Positions 55,742-63,639 of a DNA stretch of 64,000 nucleotides are shown in pieces. The position numbers and the translations under genes were made by a program. Numbering within the stretch: the first letter of the stretch is position 1; every line of letters starts with the position of its first letter. Source of the stretch: Stenotrophomonas sp. NA06056 (lineage in GTDB: Bacteria; Pseudomonadota; Gammaproteobacteria; Xanthomonadales; Xanthomonadaceae); contig NZ_CP054931.1 of assembly GCF_013364355.1 (NCBI RefSeq), positions 1,054,001-1,118,000 of the forward strand, written 5' to 3'. The notes beneath the pieces were generated by a model. The model had not been told where the DNA came from, searched no databases, and saw only the letters and a program-made list of their open reading frames with translations.

Positions 55742-56048
55742 TGGGTGTCGACCTTGGTCGACACGGTAGATCCACGCCATGCGTGGATGTTCTACGTTCA
55801 ATTTTCGAACTATTCGATTTCGATGGAGATTCATCCACGCATGGCGTGGATCTATCAGCCATCGGGACACTGTCGAGGCGGCGACCAAGCCCCATGGATG
55901 GATTCACGGCGTCGACAGTTTTCTGCTGCTGTTGGTAGGTGTCGACCTTGGTCGACACGTAGATCCACGCCATGCGTGGATGCTCTTTTTTCAATTGTCG
56001 AAACCTTCGATTTCGATGGAGATTCATCCACGCCTGGCGTGGATCTAC
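55742..56048. repeat. Tandem duplication of a GTAG-palindrome pair
   Basis: Two units of about 110 bp, 55742-55855 and 55939-56048, each consist of GTCGACCTTGGTCGAC, a forward GTAGATCCACGCCATGCGTG (55766-55789; 55959-55982), a spacer with TTTCGATGGAGATTCATCC and a reverse copy (55832-55855; 56025-56048). The spacers differ at several bases. Between the units lies a short hairpin: CTGTCGA (55870-55876) with TCGACAG (55912-55918), enclosing CCAAGCCCCATGGATGG, a minimal version of the P-element loop. No gene is seen. Confidence 0.82.
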
Positions 56049-56062
56049 TGGCCACCGGGAAA

Positions 56063-56335
56063 CTGTCGAAGGCGGGGCACTGTGGGTTTGCGGGGTGTGA
56101 GCCGCATGGATGCGGCGACCAAGCCCCCATGGGTGAGGGCGCTTTGCTTGCGAAGCACTGCTTCGCAAGCGTCCGAACGCACAGCCGCCGGCGGCTGGGC
56201 CGGTCTGGGGGTTCACGGCGGCCCCGCAAACCCACAGTGCCCCGCCATCCCGCAGGAAGCCGCTTTGGCTGTTGCTGTTGAGGTTGCCGGCCAGCGGCCG
56301 GCACTACCACGGTTGCCGGGCGCAGCCCGGCCGAA
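56063..56335. repeat. Composite hairpin element P7 with extra inner hairpin
   Basis: Outer arms 56071-56095 and 56222-56246 are a perfect 25-bp inverted repeat. The inner stem is CCGCATGGATGCGG (56102-56115), followed by CCAAGCCCCCATGG. Unlike other copies, about 65 bp with a GCTTGCGAAG/CTTCGCAAGC hairpin (56146-56170) is inserted in the loop. The tail has GTTGCTGTTG, then a reverse GTAG palindrome (56285-56307) and GCCGGGCGCAGCCCGGC (56315-56331). Confidence 0.82.
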
Positions 56336-56339
56336 CCGC

Positions 56340-57062
56340 TCAGTGCAGCAGAGCCGCTACAGCCGCCCGGAACACCGCCTGCGCCTGCCCCGATTCTGGC
56401 GTGTGGTGCAGCTGCCGGACCGCACGCGCCAGCCGCGCCGCGCCCACGAACCCGCAACTGGCCTGCAACCGGTGCAGCTGGCTGCGCAGCTGGCGCTCGT
56501 CATGCTGGTCCACGGCCTGTTCGACCGCGTCGCGTACGCCCGGCAGTTCGGCCAGGAACAGTTCGCGCAGTGCGATCAGGTGGTTGCGCTGGCCATTCAG
56601 CGCGGCCAGGGCCGCAGTTTCGTCCCAGTCCTCCAGCGCCAGCTCGACCGCCGCTGGCGGCGCCGTGGAGCCGCCGGGGCTGTTGACCAGTGCGCGCCGG
56701 ACCGCCTTCAGCAGCTGGTCGCGACCCAGCGGCTTGACCAGGGTGTCGCTGAAACCTGCCTCGCGCAGGCGTGCGTGAATGGCAGCATCGCCGTCAGCGG
56801 TATGTGCCAGCGCGGGGGTGTCCGGGTGTGAGCGGCGCAACTGGTGCAACAGCTGGGCACCATTGCCATCGGGCAGGTTGACGTCGATCAGCCACAGATC
56901 GTGGGCCCCGGGCTCGGCGCGCGCCAAGGCGCTGGCCAGAGAATCGGCGGTGTCCACATCCGCTGGTAACGTTTCCAACGCCGCTTTGAAAAAACCACGG
57001 CTGATGATGTCGTCCTCGACAAGCAGGAAGCGGGGTCGACTGGCCCGCGGGGTCATCTGCAT
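56340..57062 (-). CDS. Response regulator with C-terminal HPt domain
   Basis: A 240-residue REC-HPt protein. The receiver has the acidic pair in LLVEDD (17-18), the phospho-acceptor Asp60 (LWLIDVNLPDG) and Lys110 (TLVKPL). The C-terminal histidine phosphotransfer domain (about 150-240) has the likely acceptor His197 in SQLHRLQASCGFVGAARL. No DNA-binding domain or kinase is present and no kinase gene is next to it, so it probably works as a phosphorelay intermediate with a distant hybrid kinase. The ATG at 57062 is favoured by GGAGG 8 nt upstream; ATGs at 57077 and 57092 are alternatives. Confidence 0.8.
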   Translation of the reverse strand: MQMTPRASRPRFLLVEDDIISRGFFKAALETLPADVDTADSLASALARAEPGAHDLWLIDVNLPDGNGAQLLHQLRRSHPDTPALAHTADGDAAIHARLREAGFSDTLVKPLGRDQLLKAVRRALVNSPGGSTAPPAAVELALEDWDETAALAALNGQRNHLIALRELFLAELPGVRDAVEQAVDQHDERQLRSQLHRLQASCGFVGAARLARAVRQLHHTPESGQAQAVFRAAVAALLH

Positions 57063-57190
57063 CAGGGCTGCCTCCATGTCAGCTGGGGTCAATCATCAAG
57101 CACGGCGGCGGCGGGCGCAAGCGGCCAGCGGCCCCGCCGGTCAGGATCTGCGACAATACCGCCCCACTTTTGCCCGCAGCCTGTTGCCAC

Positions 57191-58525
57191 GTGGCCCGAT
57201 CCCGCTCCCGTATCGACCGTACTCCCTTCCAGACCGAGATCCTCGACCTCAGCCATGATGGTCGGGGTGTTGCCCGCCGTGAAGGCGAGGGCGGCAAGGT
57301 CACCTTCATCAGCGGTGCCCTGCCGGGCGAAGTGGTGATGGCCGAACAGACGGCCCGCAGCCGCCACTTCGATGAGGCGCGCACGGTCGAAGTGCTGCAG
57401 GCCTCGCCGCAGCGGGTCACCCCCAAGTGCCCGCATTTCGGCACCTGCGCCGGCTGCGTGCTGCAGCACCTGGACGAGGACCAGCAGATCGTCGCCAAGC
57501 AGCGTGTGCTGATGGACAACCTGGAGCGCATCGGCCACGTGAAGCCGGGCACCGTGCTGCCGCCGCTGGTCGGCGACAGCTGGGGCTACCGCCGCAAGGG
57601 CCGGTTCTCGGTGCGCCGGGTCGAGAAGAAGGACAAGACCCTGGTCGGCTTCCGCGAACAGGACCCGCGCTTCGTCGCGGACCTGCAGCAGTGCCTGACC
57701 GTGATCCCGGAAATCGGCACCAAGGTGGAGGTGCTGTCGACCTTCATTGAATCGCTGGACGGCAAGCGCGACATCCCGCAGATCGAGTTCATCGCCGGTG
57801 ACCAGGCCGTGGTGCTGACCGTGCGCCACCTGCAACCGCTGAGTGATGCCGATCGCGCTGCCTGGGCGGCCTTTGGCCAGCAACAGGGCTTTGTCATCTA
57901 CCTGCAGTCGGGTGGCGTGGATACCGTGCAGCCGCTGGACGGGCAGGGTGTAGCGCTGTCGTTCCGGCTGGCGCCGTGGGACGTGGAACTGGCGTTCCGC
58001 CCGCTGGACTTCATCCAGGTCAATGCCAAGCTCAACGAGAAGATGATTGCCCACGCGCTGGACCTGCTTGAGCCGGGTGCCGACGAGCGCGTGCTGGACC
58101 TGTTCTGTGGCCTGGGCAACTTCACCCTGCCGCTGGCGCGCAAGGTTCGCGAAGTGGTGGGCGTGGAAGGTGATGCCGGGCTGGTGGCGCGTGCGCGCGA
58201 GAACGCCGAGCGCAATGGACTGGCCAACGCGCAGTTCTACAGCGCCGACCTGACCCAGGACCAGCGCAGCACGCCGTGGATGCGCCAGGGCTTCGACAAG
58301 CTGCTGCTGGATCCGCCGCGTTCGGGCGCCATTGAAGTGCTGCAGCAGCTGCCGTTGAAGCAGTTCAAGCGCATCGTGTATGTCAGCTGCCATCCGGGCT
58401 CGCTGGCCCGCGATGCCGGCTACCTGGTCAACGAACAGGGCTTCACCCTGGTCAGCGCCGGTGCGATGGACATGTTCCCGCACACCGCACACGTGGAAAG
58501 CATCGCGGTGTTCGAAAAGCGTTGA
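57191..58525 (+). CDS. rlmD: 23S rRNA (uracil-1939-C5)-methyltransferase
   Basis: A 444-residue SAM- and Fe-S-dependent RNA methyltransferase. An N-terminal TRAM domain (RIDRTPFQTEILDLSHDGRGVARREG) is followed by the [4Fe-4S] ligands CPHFGTCAGCVLQHL and a fourth Cys (QQCLTV). The SAM motif is VLDLFCGLGNFTLPLA, then LLLDPPRSG, and the catalytic Cys is in YVSCHPGSLARD. The start is taken as GTG 57191; a TTG at 57170 is in frame. A -10-like GACAAT 41 bp upstream suggests a short leader. It is divergent from the REC-HPt gene. Confidence 0.92.
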   Translation: MARSRSRIDRTPFQTEILDLSHDGRGVARREGEGGKVTFISGALPGEVVMAEQTARSRHFDEARTVEVLQASPQRVTPKCPHFGTCAGCVLQHLDEDQQIVAKQRVLMDNLERIGHVKPGTVLPPLVGDSWGYRRKGRFSVRRVEKKDKTLVGFREQDPRFVADLQQCLTVIPEIGTKVEVLSTFIESLDGKRDIPQIEFIAGDQAVVLTVRHLQPLSDADRAAWAAFGQQQGFVIYLQSGGVDTVQPLDGQGVALSFRLAPWDVELAFRPLDFIQVNAKLNEKMIAHALDLLEPGADERVLDLFCGLGNFTLPLARKVREVVGVEGDAGLVARARENAERNGLANAQFYSADLTQDQRSTPWMRQGFDKLLLDPPRSGAIEVLQQLPLKQFKRIVYVSCHPGSLARDAGYLVNEQGFTLVSAGAMDMFPHTAHVESIAVFEKR

Positions 58526-58532
58526 TACCTGC

Positions 58533-58555
58533 AGCGCCGGGGTCTGCCCGGCGCT
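58533..58555 (+). terminator. Hairpin after rlmD
   Basis: AGCGCCGGG and CCCGGCGCT pair around a 5-nt loop directly after the stop codon. There is no U-tract. Confidence 0.45.
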
Positions 58556-58585
58556 TGCCTCGCTGCCTGCACGCAGGCAACGCGG

Positions 58586-59206
58586 TCAGTCGGCCGGGGC
58601 GTTCTGCCACTGGCCGTCCACGCGCACGAAGGCCATGGACTGCTCGCCGTGCTCGTTGCCGTCGCCCGCGCGCACCGTGCACTCGATGACGGCCCGGTCG
58701 CTGGCGACGTCGCAGTTCCTCACGTCCTGCACCTGCAGGGTGCCGGCCGCCTGCTCGTAGCGTGCGCGCAGGGCGGGGTCGCCCTGCTGCTGCGCCTGTT
58801 CGGCGATCCGTTCCCGCAGCAGGGCCTGCACCCGCTCCCTGGACGGCGCCGGTACGGGCACATCGCGCTGGTCAGGCAGTGTCCACACGCCGTCCACGCG
58901 GGCCAGACGCAGCAACCGTGGTCGCGATTCGATGCCTGCGCTGGTGGTGGCGATGCAGTCGACGGCGTCGCTGGCCTCGGCGGCTGCGCAACTGTCCAGG
59001 GCCAGCAGACGGGGCCGGAAGGTCTCGGCAACCAGACGGCTGCTGTCGCTGGCGGGACGATCGGCCACGGCCTGATCGAACATCCGGTCCATTGCGGCCT
59101 GTGCCTGCTGCAGCGATGGCATGTGCGGCGATGCGGCGCCGGCGATGGCGCACGGCAGCAGCGCCGACAGGGCAAGACAGCGACGAAGACGACGGGAAAG
59201 TGTCAT
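58586..59206 (-). CDS. Exported protein of unknown function
   Basis: A 206-residue protein with a signal peptide (LSRRLRRCLALSALLPCAIAGAASP). The mature part is helical at first (MPSLQQAQAAMDRMFDQAV), then has paired cysteines (SCAAAEASDAVDC; NCDVASDRAVIEC) that suggest disulphides in the periplasm. No family recognised. The ATG at 59206 follows AAGGA at 10 nt. Divergent from the CYTH gene by 94 bp. Confidence 0.65.
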   Translation of the reverse strand: MTLSRRLRRCLALSALLPCAIAGAASPHMPSLQQAQAAMDRMFDQAVADRPASDSSRLVAETFRPRLLALDSCAAAEASDAVDCIATTSAGIESRPRLLRLARVDGVWTLPDQRDVPVPAPSRERVQALLRERIAEQAQQQGDPALRARYEQAAGTLQVQDVRNCDVASDRAVIECTVRAGDGNEHGEQSMAFVRVDGQWQNAPAD

Positions 59207-59300
59207 GAGCGACCATTCCTTGGTGGGGGGGCTGCGCAGTGTAGTCGTGCCTGTCGCCGTGCCGATAGGCAGCGTCTGGCGTGAGCCGCATACTGTGCCC

Positions 59301-59786
59301 ATGGGCATCGAAATCGAACGCAAATTTCTCGTCACCCATGATGGGTGGCGCACGGCCGCGCACCGGGTCATCCCGATGGCGCAGGGCTATATCAACGATC
59401 TGGGCGCGCTCGACCGCGGCACCCAGAATGCCTCGGTGCGGGTCCGCATCGAAGGCGATACGGCCGCGCTGAACCTGAAGTCACGGACCCTGGGCCACAC
59501 CCGGCAGGAGTTCGACTACCCGATTCCGGTGCAGGATGCGCGTGACCTGCTGGCGCTGTGCGTTGGCGGCCTGATCGACAAACGCCGGCACCTGGTCGAG
59601 TACGCTGGATTGATCTGGGAGGTGGACGAGTTCCTTGGCGAAAACGCTGGCCTGGTGGTCGCCGAAGTGGAACTCGACAGCGCTGACCAGCCCATCGACC
59701 TGCCGGACTGGGTCGGTGTCGAAGTGACTGACGACGCGCGCTACTACAACGTGGCATTGGCCAACAAGCCCTATTCACAGTGGTGA
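59301..59786 (+). CDS. CYTH domain protein (triphosphate tunnel metalloenzyme)
   Basis: A 161-residue protein of the CYTH/TTM fold. The defining motif GIEIERKFLV is at the N-terminus. Basic and acidic residues of the tunnel follow: SVRVRIEGDTAALNLKSR, DKRRHLVEY, WEVDEFLGENAGLVVAEVEL. Bacterial members of this length usually hydrolyse tripolyphosphate or a related triphosphate; class IV adenylate cyclase activity is less likely. ATG 59301 is set by the motif. Confidence 0.88.
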   Translation: MGIEIERKFLVTHDGWRTAAHRVIPMAQGYINDLGALDRGTQNASVRVRIEGDTAALNLKSRTLGHTRQEFDYPIPVQDARDLLALCVGGLIDKRRHLVEYAGLIWEVDEFLGENAGLVVAEVELDSADQPIDLPDWVGVEVTDDARYYNVALANKPYSQW

Positions 59787-59829
59787 AGTGGAGGGGGGCC
59801 TTGATCCCAGCTGTGCAGAAAGCAACTTG

Positions 59830-59855
59830 ATCCCCTCCGTCCCCTTTTTTCAGGG
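59830..59855 (-). repeat. GGGGACGGAGGGG short repeat
   Basis: The minus strand reads AAAAAAGGGGACGGAGGGG, then ATCAAG. It lies in the 92-bp gap between the CYTH gene and the oxidoreductase gene. Confidence 0.7.
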
Positions 59856-59878
59856 CGAGCAGGCCACATGTCGCAGGG

Positions 59879-60586
59879 ATGAGAATCGATATCTACTCCG
59901 ACGTGGTCTGCCCCTGGTGCTGGATCGGCAAGCATCGCTTCCAGCAGGGTGTGCAGTTGCTGGGCGCTGACGCGCCCGAACTCGAGATCCACTGGCAGCC
60001 GTTCCAGCTCGACCCGGATGCGGACGCCACCCCGGTGCCGCTGCGCGAGGCCTATGTGCGCAAGTTCGGCGGTGCCGAGCGTACCGAGCAGATTCTTGGC
60101 CAGACCCAGACCACCGCGCGGGCCGAGGGCCTGCCGATGGACTTCAGCCAGGGCCAGGTGCGGGTGACCACGCTGCCGGCGCATCGCCTGCTGTGGCTGG
60201 CGGGCCAGCACGGCGTGCAGGAGGCGGTCGGCGAGGCGCTGTTCCGCGCCCACTTCGAGCACGGACGAAATCTGGCCGACCCGGCCGTGCTGGTCGAGGC
60301 TGGCGCTGCGGGCGGTCTGGGCGCAGACGAGATCCAGCAGATGCTGGCCGGCGATCGTGGCCTGGCCGAAGTGGAAGCGGGCCTGGCCCAGGCCCATGCG
60401 CTGGGCATCTCCTCGGTGCCCACCTTCGTCATCGACGGCCGCTGGGCGGTTTCCGGCGCCCAGCCGCCGGAAGCCTTCGCCAACGCGCTGCGCCAGATTG
60501 CCGCCGAACAGGCTGCGGGGCAGGGTGCGCAGGGCGCCCCGGATGGCAGCGACGACGCCTGTGGCGCGGACGGCTGCAAGGTCTGA
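59879..60586 (+). CDS. DsbA-family oxidoreductase (FrnE-like)
   Basis: A 235-residue cytoplasmic thioredoxin-fold protein. The redox motif CPWC is at residues 11-14 (DIYSDVVCPWCWIG) and the cis-Pro loop is GISSVPTFVIDGRW. There is no signal peptide, so it belongs to the FrnE-like group, which acts as a cytoplasmic disulphide isomerase or in polyketide-type chemistry. A C-terminal CGADGC pair resembles the extra cysteines of FrnE proteins that sense metal or oxidants. The ribosome site (GCAGGG) is very close to the ATG. Confidence 0.85.
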   Translation: MRIDIYSDVVCPWCWIGKHRFQQGVQLLGADAPELEIHWQPFQLDPDADATPVPLREAYVRKFGGAERTEQILGQTQTTARAEGLPMDFSQGQVRVTTLPAHRLLWLAGQHGVQEAVGEALFRAHFEHGRNLADPAVLVEAGAAGGLGADEIQQMLAGDRGLAEVEAGLAQAHALGISSVPTFVIDGRWAVSGAQPPEAFANALRQIAAEQAAGQGAQGAPDGSDDACGADGCKV

Positions 60587-60595
60587 CCGCACCAC

Positions 60596-60673
60596 AAAAG
60601 GGGACGGAGGCGATCAAGGCGTATTTGGCACCATTGGGTCGATTGCGCGTCAATCCCCTCCGTCCCCTTTCTT
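60596..60673. repeat. Inverted pair of GGGGACGGAGG repeats
   Basis: AAAAGGGGACGGAGGCGAT (60596-60614) and its reverse copy (60651-60673, CCCCTCCGTCCCCTTTCTT) can form a hairpin with a 36-nt loop between two plus-strand genes. Confidence 0.75.
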
Positions 60674-60748
60674 GAACACTGCGCCTGTTGGCCGGTTCTG
60701 CGACAATGCGGCACTGCGCCATGCGGGCGCCCGTTGTGGAGATCGACC

Positions 60749-61756
60749 ATGCTGCTGATCGGCGTTGCCGGTACTGAACTGACCGCCCAGGAACGTGACT
60801 GGCTGCAGCACGACGCTGTGGCCGGGGTGGTGCTGTTCAAGCGCAACTTCGCTTCGCGGCAGCAGGTGACCGAACTGTCCGCGGCCATCCGCGCTGGCGC
60901 ACCGCGCCCGCAGTTGATCTGCGTGGACCAGGAAGGGGGGCGCGTGCAGCGCTTCCGCGAGGGCTTCAGCGAGCTGCCTCCGCTGCAGGACATTGGTGTC
61001 CAGTACGCGAAGGACCCCGACGCTGCATTGGCACTGGCCGAGCAGCACGCCTGGCTGATGGCCAGTGAAGTGCGTGCCAGCGGCGTGGACCTGAGCTTCG
61101 CGCCGGTGGTTGATCTTGGCCGTGGCAATCGCGCCATCGGCAACCGTGCCTTCAGTGAAGATCCGCAGATCGTGGCTGCGTTCACCGCCGCCTACGTGCG
61201 TGGCATGCATGCGGTTGGCATGGCCGCCACCCTCAAGCATTTCCCCGGCCATGGCACCGTGCTGGAAGACACCCATGTGGACACCGCGATCGACCCGCGC
61301 GCGCTGGATGAACTGCGTGCGCAGGATCTGGTCCCGTTCGCGGCCGGTATCGCCGCAGGCGCCGATGCAGTGATGATGGCGCACGTGATCTATCCGCAGG
61401 TCGCGCCGGAACCGGCGGGTTACTCGCCGCGCTGGATCCAGCAGATCCTGCGTGGCGAGCTCGGCTTCCGCGGCGTGGTGTTCTCCGACGACATCGGCAT
61501 GGCCGCCTCGCACAGCGCCGGTGGCGTGCCGGCCCGCGTGCACGCGCACCTGGATGCCGGCTGCGATGTGGTGCTGGTCTGCCACCCGGAACTGGTCGAT
61601 GAAGCCCTGCACGCGGTGCAGGGACGCTCCCTCAATACCGCTGCGCTGCTGGGCCTGCTCGGTCGCGGCGCGCTTGGCTGGGATGGCCTGCTGGCCGATG
61701 CCCGCCATGGCGACACCCAATCCCGTCTGCTTCAAACCCTTGGAAGAACCGTCTGA
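60749..61756 (+). CDS. nagZ: Beta-N-acetylhexosaminidase NagZ
   Basis: A 335-residue cytoplasmic GH3 enzyme that cleaves GlcNAc-anhydroMurNAc peptides in cell-wall recycling; in organisms with AmpR its product induces beta-lactamase. The GH3 signatures are CVDQEGGRVQRFREGF, DLSFAPVVDLG, and the catalytic loop KHFPGHGTVLEDTHVD with the Asp/His dyad; the nucleophile Asp is in GVVFSDDIGM. GGAG lies 8 nt before the ATG at 60749. The stop overlaps the hpt start (TGATG). Confidence 0.95.
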   Translation: MLLIGVAGTELTAQERDWLQHDAVAGVVLFKRNFASRQQVTELSAAIRAGAPRPQLICVDQEGGRVQRFREGFSELPPLQDIGVQYAKDPDAALALAEQHAWLMASEVRASGVDLSFAPVVDLGRGNRAIGNRAFSEDPQIVAAFTAAYVRGMHAVGMAATLKHFPGHGTVLEDTHVDTAIDPRALDELRAQDLVPFAAGIAAGADAVMMAHVIYPQVAPEPAGYSPRWIQQILRGELGFRGVVFSDDIGMAASHSAGGVPARVHAHLDAGCDVVLVCHPELVDEALHAVQGRSLNTAALLGLLGRGALGWDGLLADARHGDTQSRLLQTLGRTV

Positions 61757-62310
61757 TGCCGAACCTCACCATTTCCCAGGCCCTGGCCCAAGCTGACCTG
61801 CTGGTCGATCGTCCCACCATCGACAAGGCCATTGCCGGCATCGCCGACGCCATCGCGCGCGATTACCAGGGCGAGGTGCCGCTGTTCCTGTCGATCATGC
61901 ACGGTGCACTGCCGTTCGCAGGCCAGTTGGCGCTGGAACTGGGCGCACGTGGCCAGGACGTGCAGTTCGATTACCTGCACGCCACCCGTTACCGCGGCGA
62001 GACCACCGGCGGCGACCTGGTGTGGAAGCACAAGCCGGCCACCGCGCTGTTCGGCCGCCGCGTGCTGCTGGTCGATGACATCCTCGACGAGGGTTACACC
62101 CTGCAGGGCGTGCGCACCTGGTGCCTGGAACAGGGCGCAACCGACGTGCGTATTGCCGCGATGACCGTGAAGAAGCACGACCGCGCGCTGCCGGATGTCA
62201 TCGCCGACTACGCCGGCATCGAACTGCCGGATCGCTACGTGTTCGGTTTCGGCATGGACGTCAACGAAACCCTGCGCTGCGTGCCGGCCATCTACGCGAT
62301 GAAGGAATAA
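61756..62310 (+). CDS. hpt: Hypoxanthine(-guanine) phosphoribosyltransferase
   Basis: A 184-residue purine salvage enzyme that makes IMP or GMP from PRPP. The PRPP motif is RRVLLVDDILDEGYTL and the substrate loop is HATRYRGETTGGDL. The C-terminal DRYVFGFGMDVNETLRCVPAIY carries the purine-binding residues. Start is coupled to the nagZ stop. It ends before an intrinsic terminator but is followed by another purine salvage gene. Confidence 0.92.
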   Translation: MPNLTISQALAQADLLVDRPTIDKAIAGIADAIARDYQGEVPLFLSIMHGALPFAGQLALELGARGQDVQFDYLHATRYRGETTGGDLVWKHKPATALFGRRVLLVDDILDEGYTLQGVRTWCLEQGATDVRIAAMTVKKHDRALPDVIADYAGIELPDRYVFGFGMDVNETLRCVPAIYAMKE

Positions 62311-62341
62311 CGACGCGGCCGCCTGGGCCTGCGTTTGCTGC

Positions 62342-62376
62342 CGCCGGCATCCTCGGGTGCCGGCGTTCTTTTTTCT
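62342..62376 (+). terminator. Intrinsic terminator after hpt
   Basis: CGCCGGCA and TGCCGGCG form the stem, followed by TTCTTTTTTCT. It ends 15 bp before the next start codon, so read-through or a promoter inside the region must serve that gene. Confidence 0.78.
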
Positions 62377-62390
62377 CTGGAGTGCTTTTC

Positions 62391-63137
62391 ATGCAACAGA
62401 TCGCCCTGGCCGTGATTGGCGGCACCGGTGTCTACAACCTGGCCAAGCTTGACGACGTGCAGACCCACGAAGTCTCGACCCGATTCGGACAGCCATCCGG
62501 CCCGGTGCGGGTCGGGACATTGCTCGGTCATCGAGTGGCTTTCCTGGCGCGTCATGGTGAAGGCCATTCGCTGCCGCCGCACAAGATCAACTACCGCGCC
62601 AACCTGGCCGCGCTGCAGCAGATCGGCGCGCAGCGGGTGCTGGCACTGAATACCGTGGGCGGCATCGGTGACGATTTCGGCCCGCGCGTGCTGGCCTGTC
62701 CTGATCAGGTAATCGATTACACCTGGGGCCGGATCAGCACGATCTGCGAGGAAGAGGGCACCGACGTGGTGCATGTGGACTTTGGCCATCCGTACACGCC
62801 GATGCTGCGCAGCAAGATCCTGGCGGCGGCGAAGGTGACCGGTGTGAAGGTCCACGACGGCGGTTGCTACGGCGCAACGCAGGGCCCGCGACTGGAAACC
62901 ATCGCCGAAATCGCGCGCATGCGACGCGATGGTTGCGACCTGGTAGGCATGACTGGCATGCCCGAAGCGGCGCTGGCACGTGAGCTGGGGCTGGATTATG
63001 CGTGCCTGGCGATCGTTGCAAACTGGGCGGCCGGGTGCGGTGACGGCGAGGAAATCACCATGGCCGAAGTACTGGCCAATGTGCAGGCCGCCAGCAACGG
63101 ACTTCCGGAACTGGTCGGCGAATTGGCGCGGGGGTGA
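62391..63137 (+). CDS. S-methyl-5'-thioinosine phosphorylase (MTAP family)
   Basis: A 248-residue purine nucleoside phosphorylase of the MTAP family. Phosphate and ribose sites are in [27 protein letters not shown] and [10 protein letters not shown]; the ribose Met is in [15 protein letters not shown]. The clustering with nagZ and hpt matches pseudomonads, where the enzyme is an MTI phosphorylase. MTA deaminated to MTI is then split and the hypoxanthine is rescued by Hpt. Methylthioadenosine as substrate cannot be excluded. GGAG is 9 nt upstream. Confidence 0.86.
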   Translation: MQQIALAVIGGTGVYNLAKLDDVQTHEVSTRFGQPSGPVRVGTLLGHRVAFLARHGEGHSLPPHKINYRANLAALQQIGAQRVLALNTVGGIGDDFGPRVLACPDQVIDYTWGRISTICEEEGTDVVHVDFGHPYTPMLRSKILAAAKVTGVKVHDGGCYGATQGPRLETIAEIARMRRDGCDLVGMTGMPEAALARELGLDYACLAIVANWAAGCGDGEEITMAEVLANVQAASNGLPELVGELARG

Positions 63138-63138
63138 T

Positions 63139-63167
63139 TGTCTTCGCGTAACAAGCTTTGCATACTC
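63139..63167 (+). promoter_or_regulatory. Promoter of the cold-shock gene
   Basis: TTGTCT (63139-63144) and CATACT (63162-63167), spaced 17 bp, fit a sigma-70 promoter that would give a leader of about 50 nt. Confidence 0.5.
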
Positions 63168-63225
63168 AGCTTGTGCGCGGGTTCAGCGTACACCACCCAT
63201 TCATTGCATAAGGTCACGCATCACC

Positions 63226-63432
63226 ATGCCGAACGGTACCGTCAAGTGGTTCAACGACGCCAAGGGATTTGGCTTCATCTCGCCGGAGGACGGCAGCGCC
63301 GACGTCTTCGCGCACTTCTCCGCGATCAACTCCAAGGGCTTCCGCAGTCTGCAGGAAGGCCAGAAGGTCACCTACGACGTGACCCAGGGCCCGAAGGGCG
63401 CCCAGGCCTCGAACATCGTTCCGGCCGAGTGA
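63226..63432 (+). CDS. cspA: Cold-shock domain protein
   Basis: A 68-residue single-strand RNA/DNA-binding protein. RNP1 is KGFGFI and RNP2 is VFAHF, on the five-strand OB fold. It starts with [22 protein letters not shown] and ends QASNIVPAE. Length and sequence are those of CspA-type RNA chaperones. A strong terminator follows. The symbol is by family; orthology among csp paralogues is not certain. Confidence 0.93.
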   Translation: MPNGTVKWFNDAKGFGFISPEDGSADVFAHFSAINSKGFRSLQEGQKVTYDVTQGPKGAQASNIVPAE

Positions 63433-63451
63433 TCCACTCGACAGTGCGTTG

Positions 63452-63480
63452 AAAACCCCGCTTCGGCGGGGTTTTTTTTC
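63452..63480 (+). terminator. Strong intrinsic terminator of the cold-shock gene
   Basis: AACCCCGC, loop TTCG, GCGGGGTT and a T8 run. Confidence 0.92.
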
Positions 63481-63504
63481 GGGTCGTGAAGATGCTCTTG
63501 CTGC

Positions 63505-63595
63505 GGGAGCGCCTGTCCTTGCGTGCGAATGTCCCCGGCGCTGGCCTCCGGCCATCGCCTCCTCCTTTACTTCGCACGCAAGGACAGGCGCTCCC
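63505..63595. repeat. Long hairpin element A (variable arms, conserved loop)
   Basis: Arms 63505-63529 and 63571-63595 pair perfectly over 25 bp. On the minus strand the loop starts GTAAAGGAGGAGGC and ends CGGGGACA, with a small inner stem (GGCC/GGCC) between. The same two loop words occur in element B. The 63433-63805 gap has no gene other than these structures. Confidence 0.85.
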
Positions 63596-63639
63596 GTTGC
63601 GGAATCGCGCGCGCCAGCGGATGCCATGAAGGCCGAGCG

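Noticed and set aside
58649-59284. A plus-strand open frame of 211 codons
   Set aside because: Antisense to the exported protein at 58586-59206, which has a signal peptide and ribosome site.
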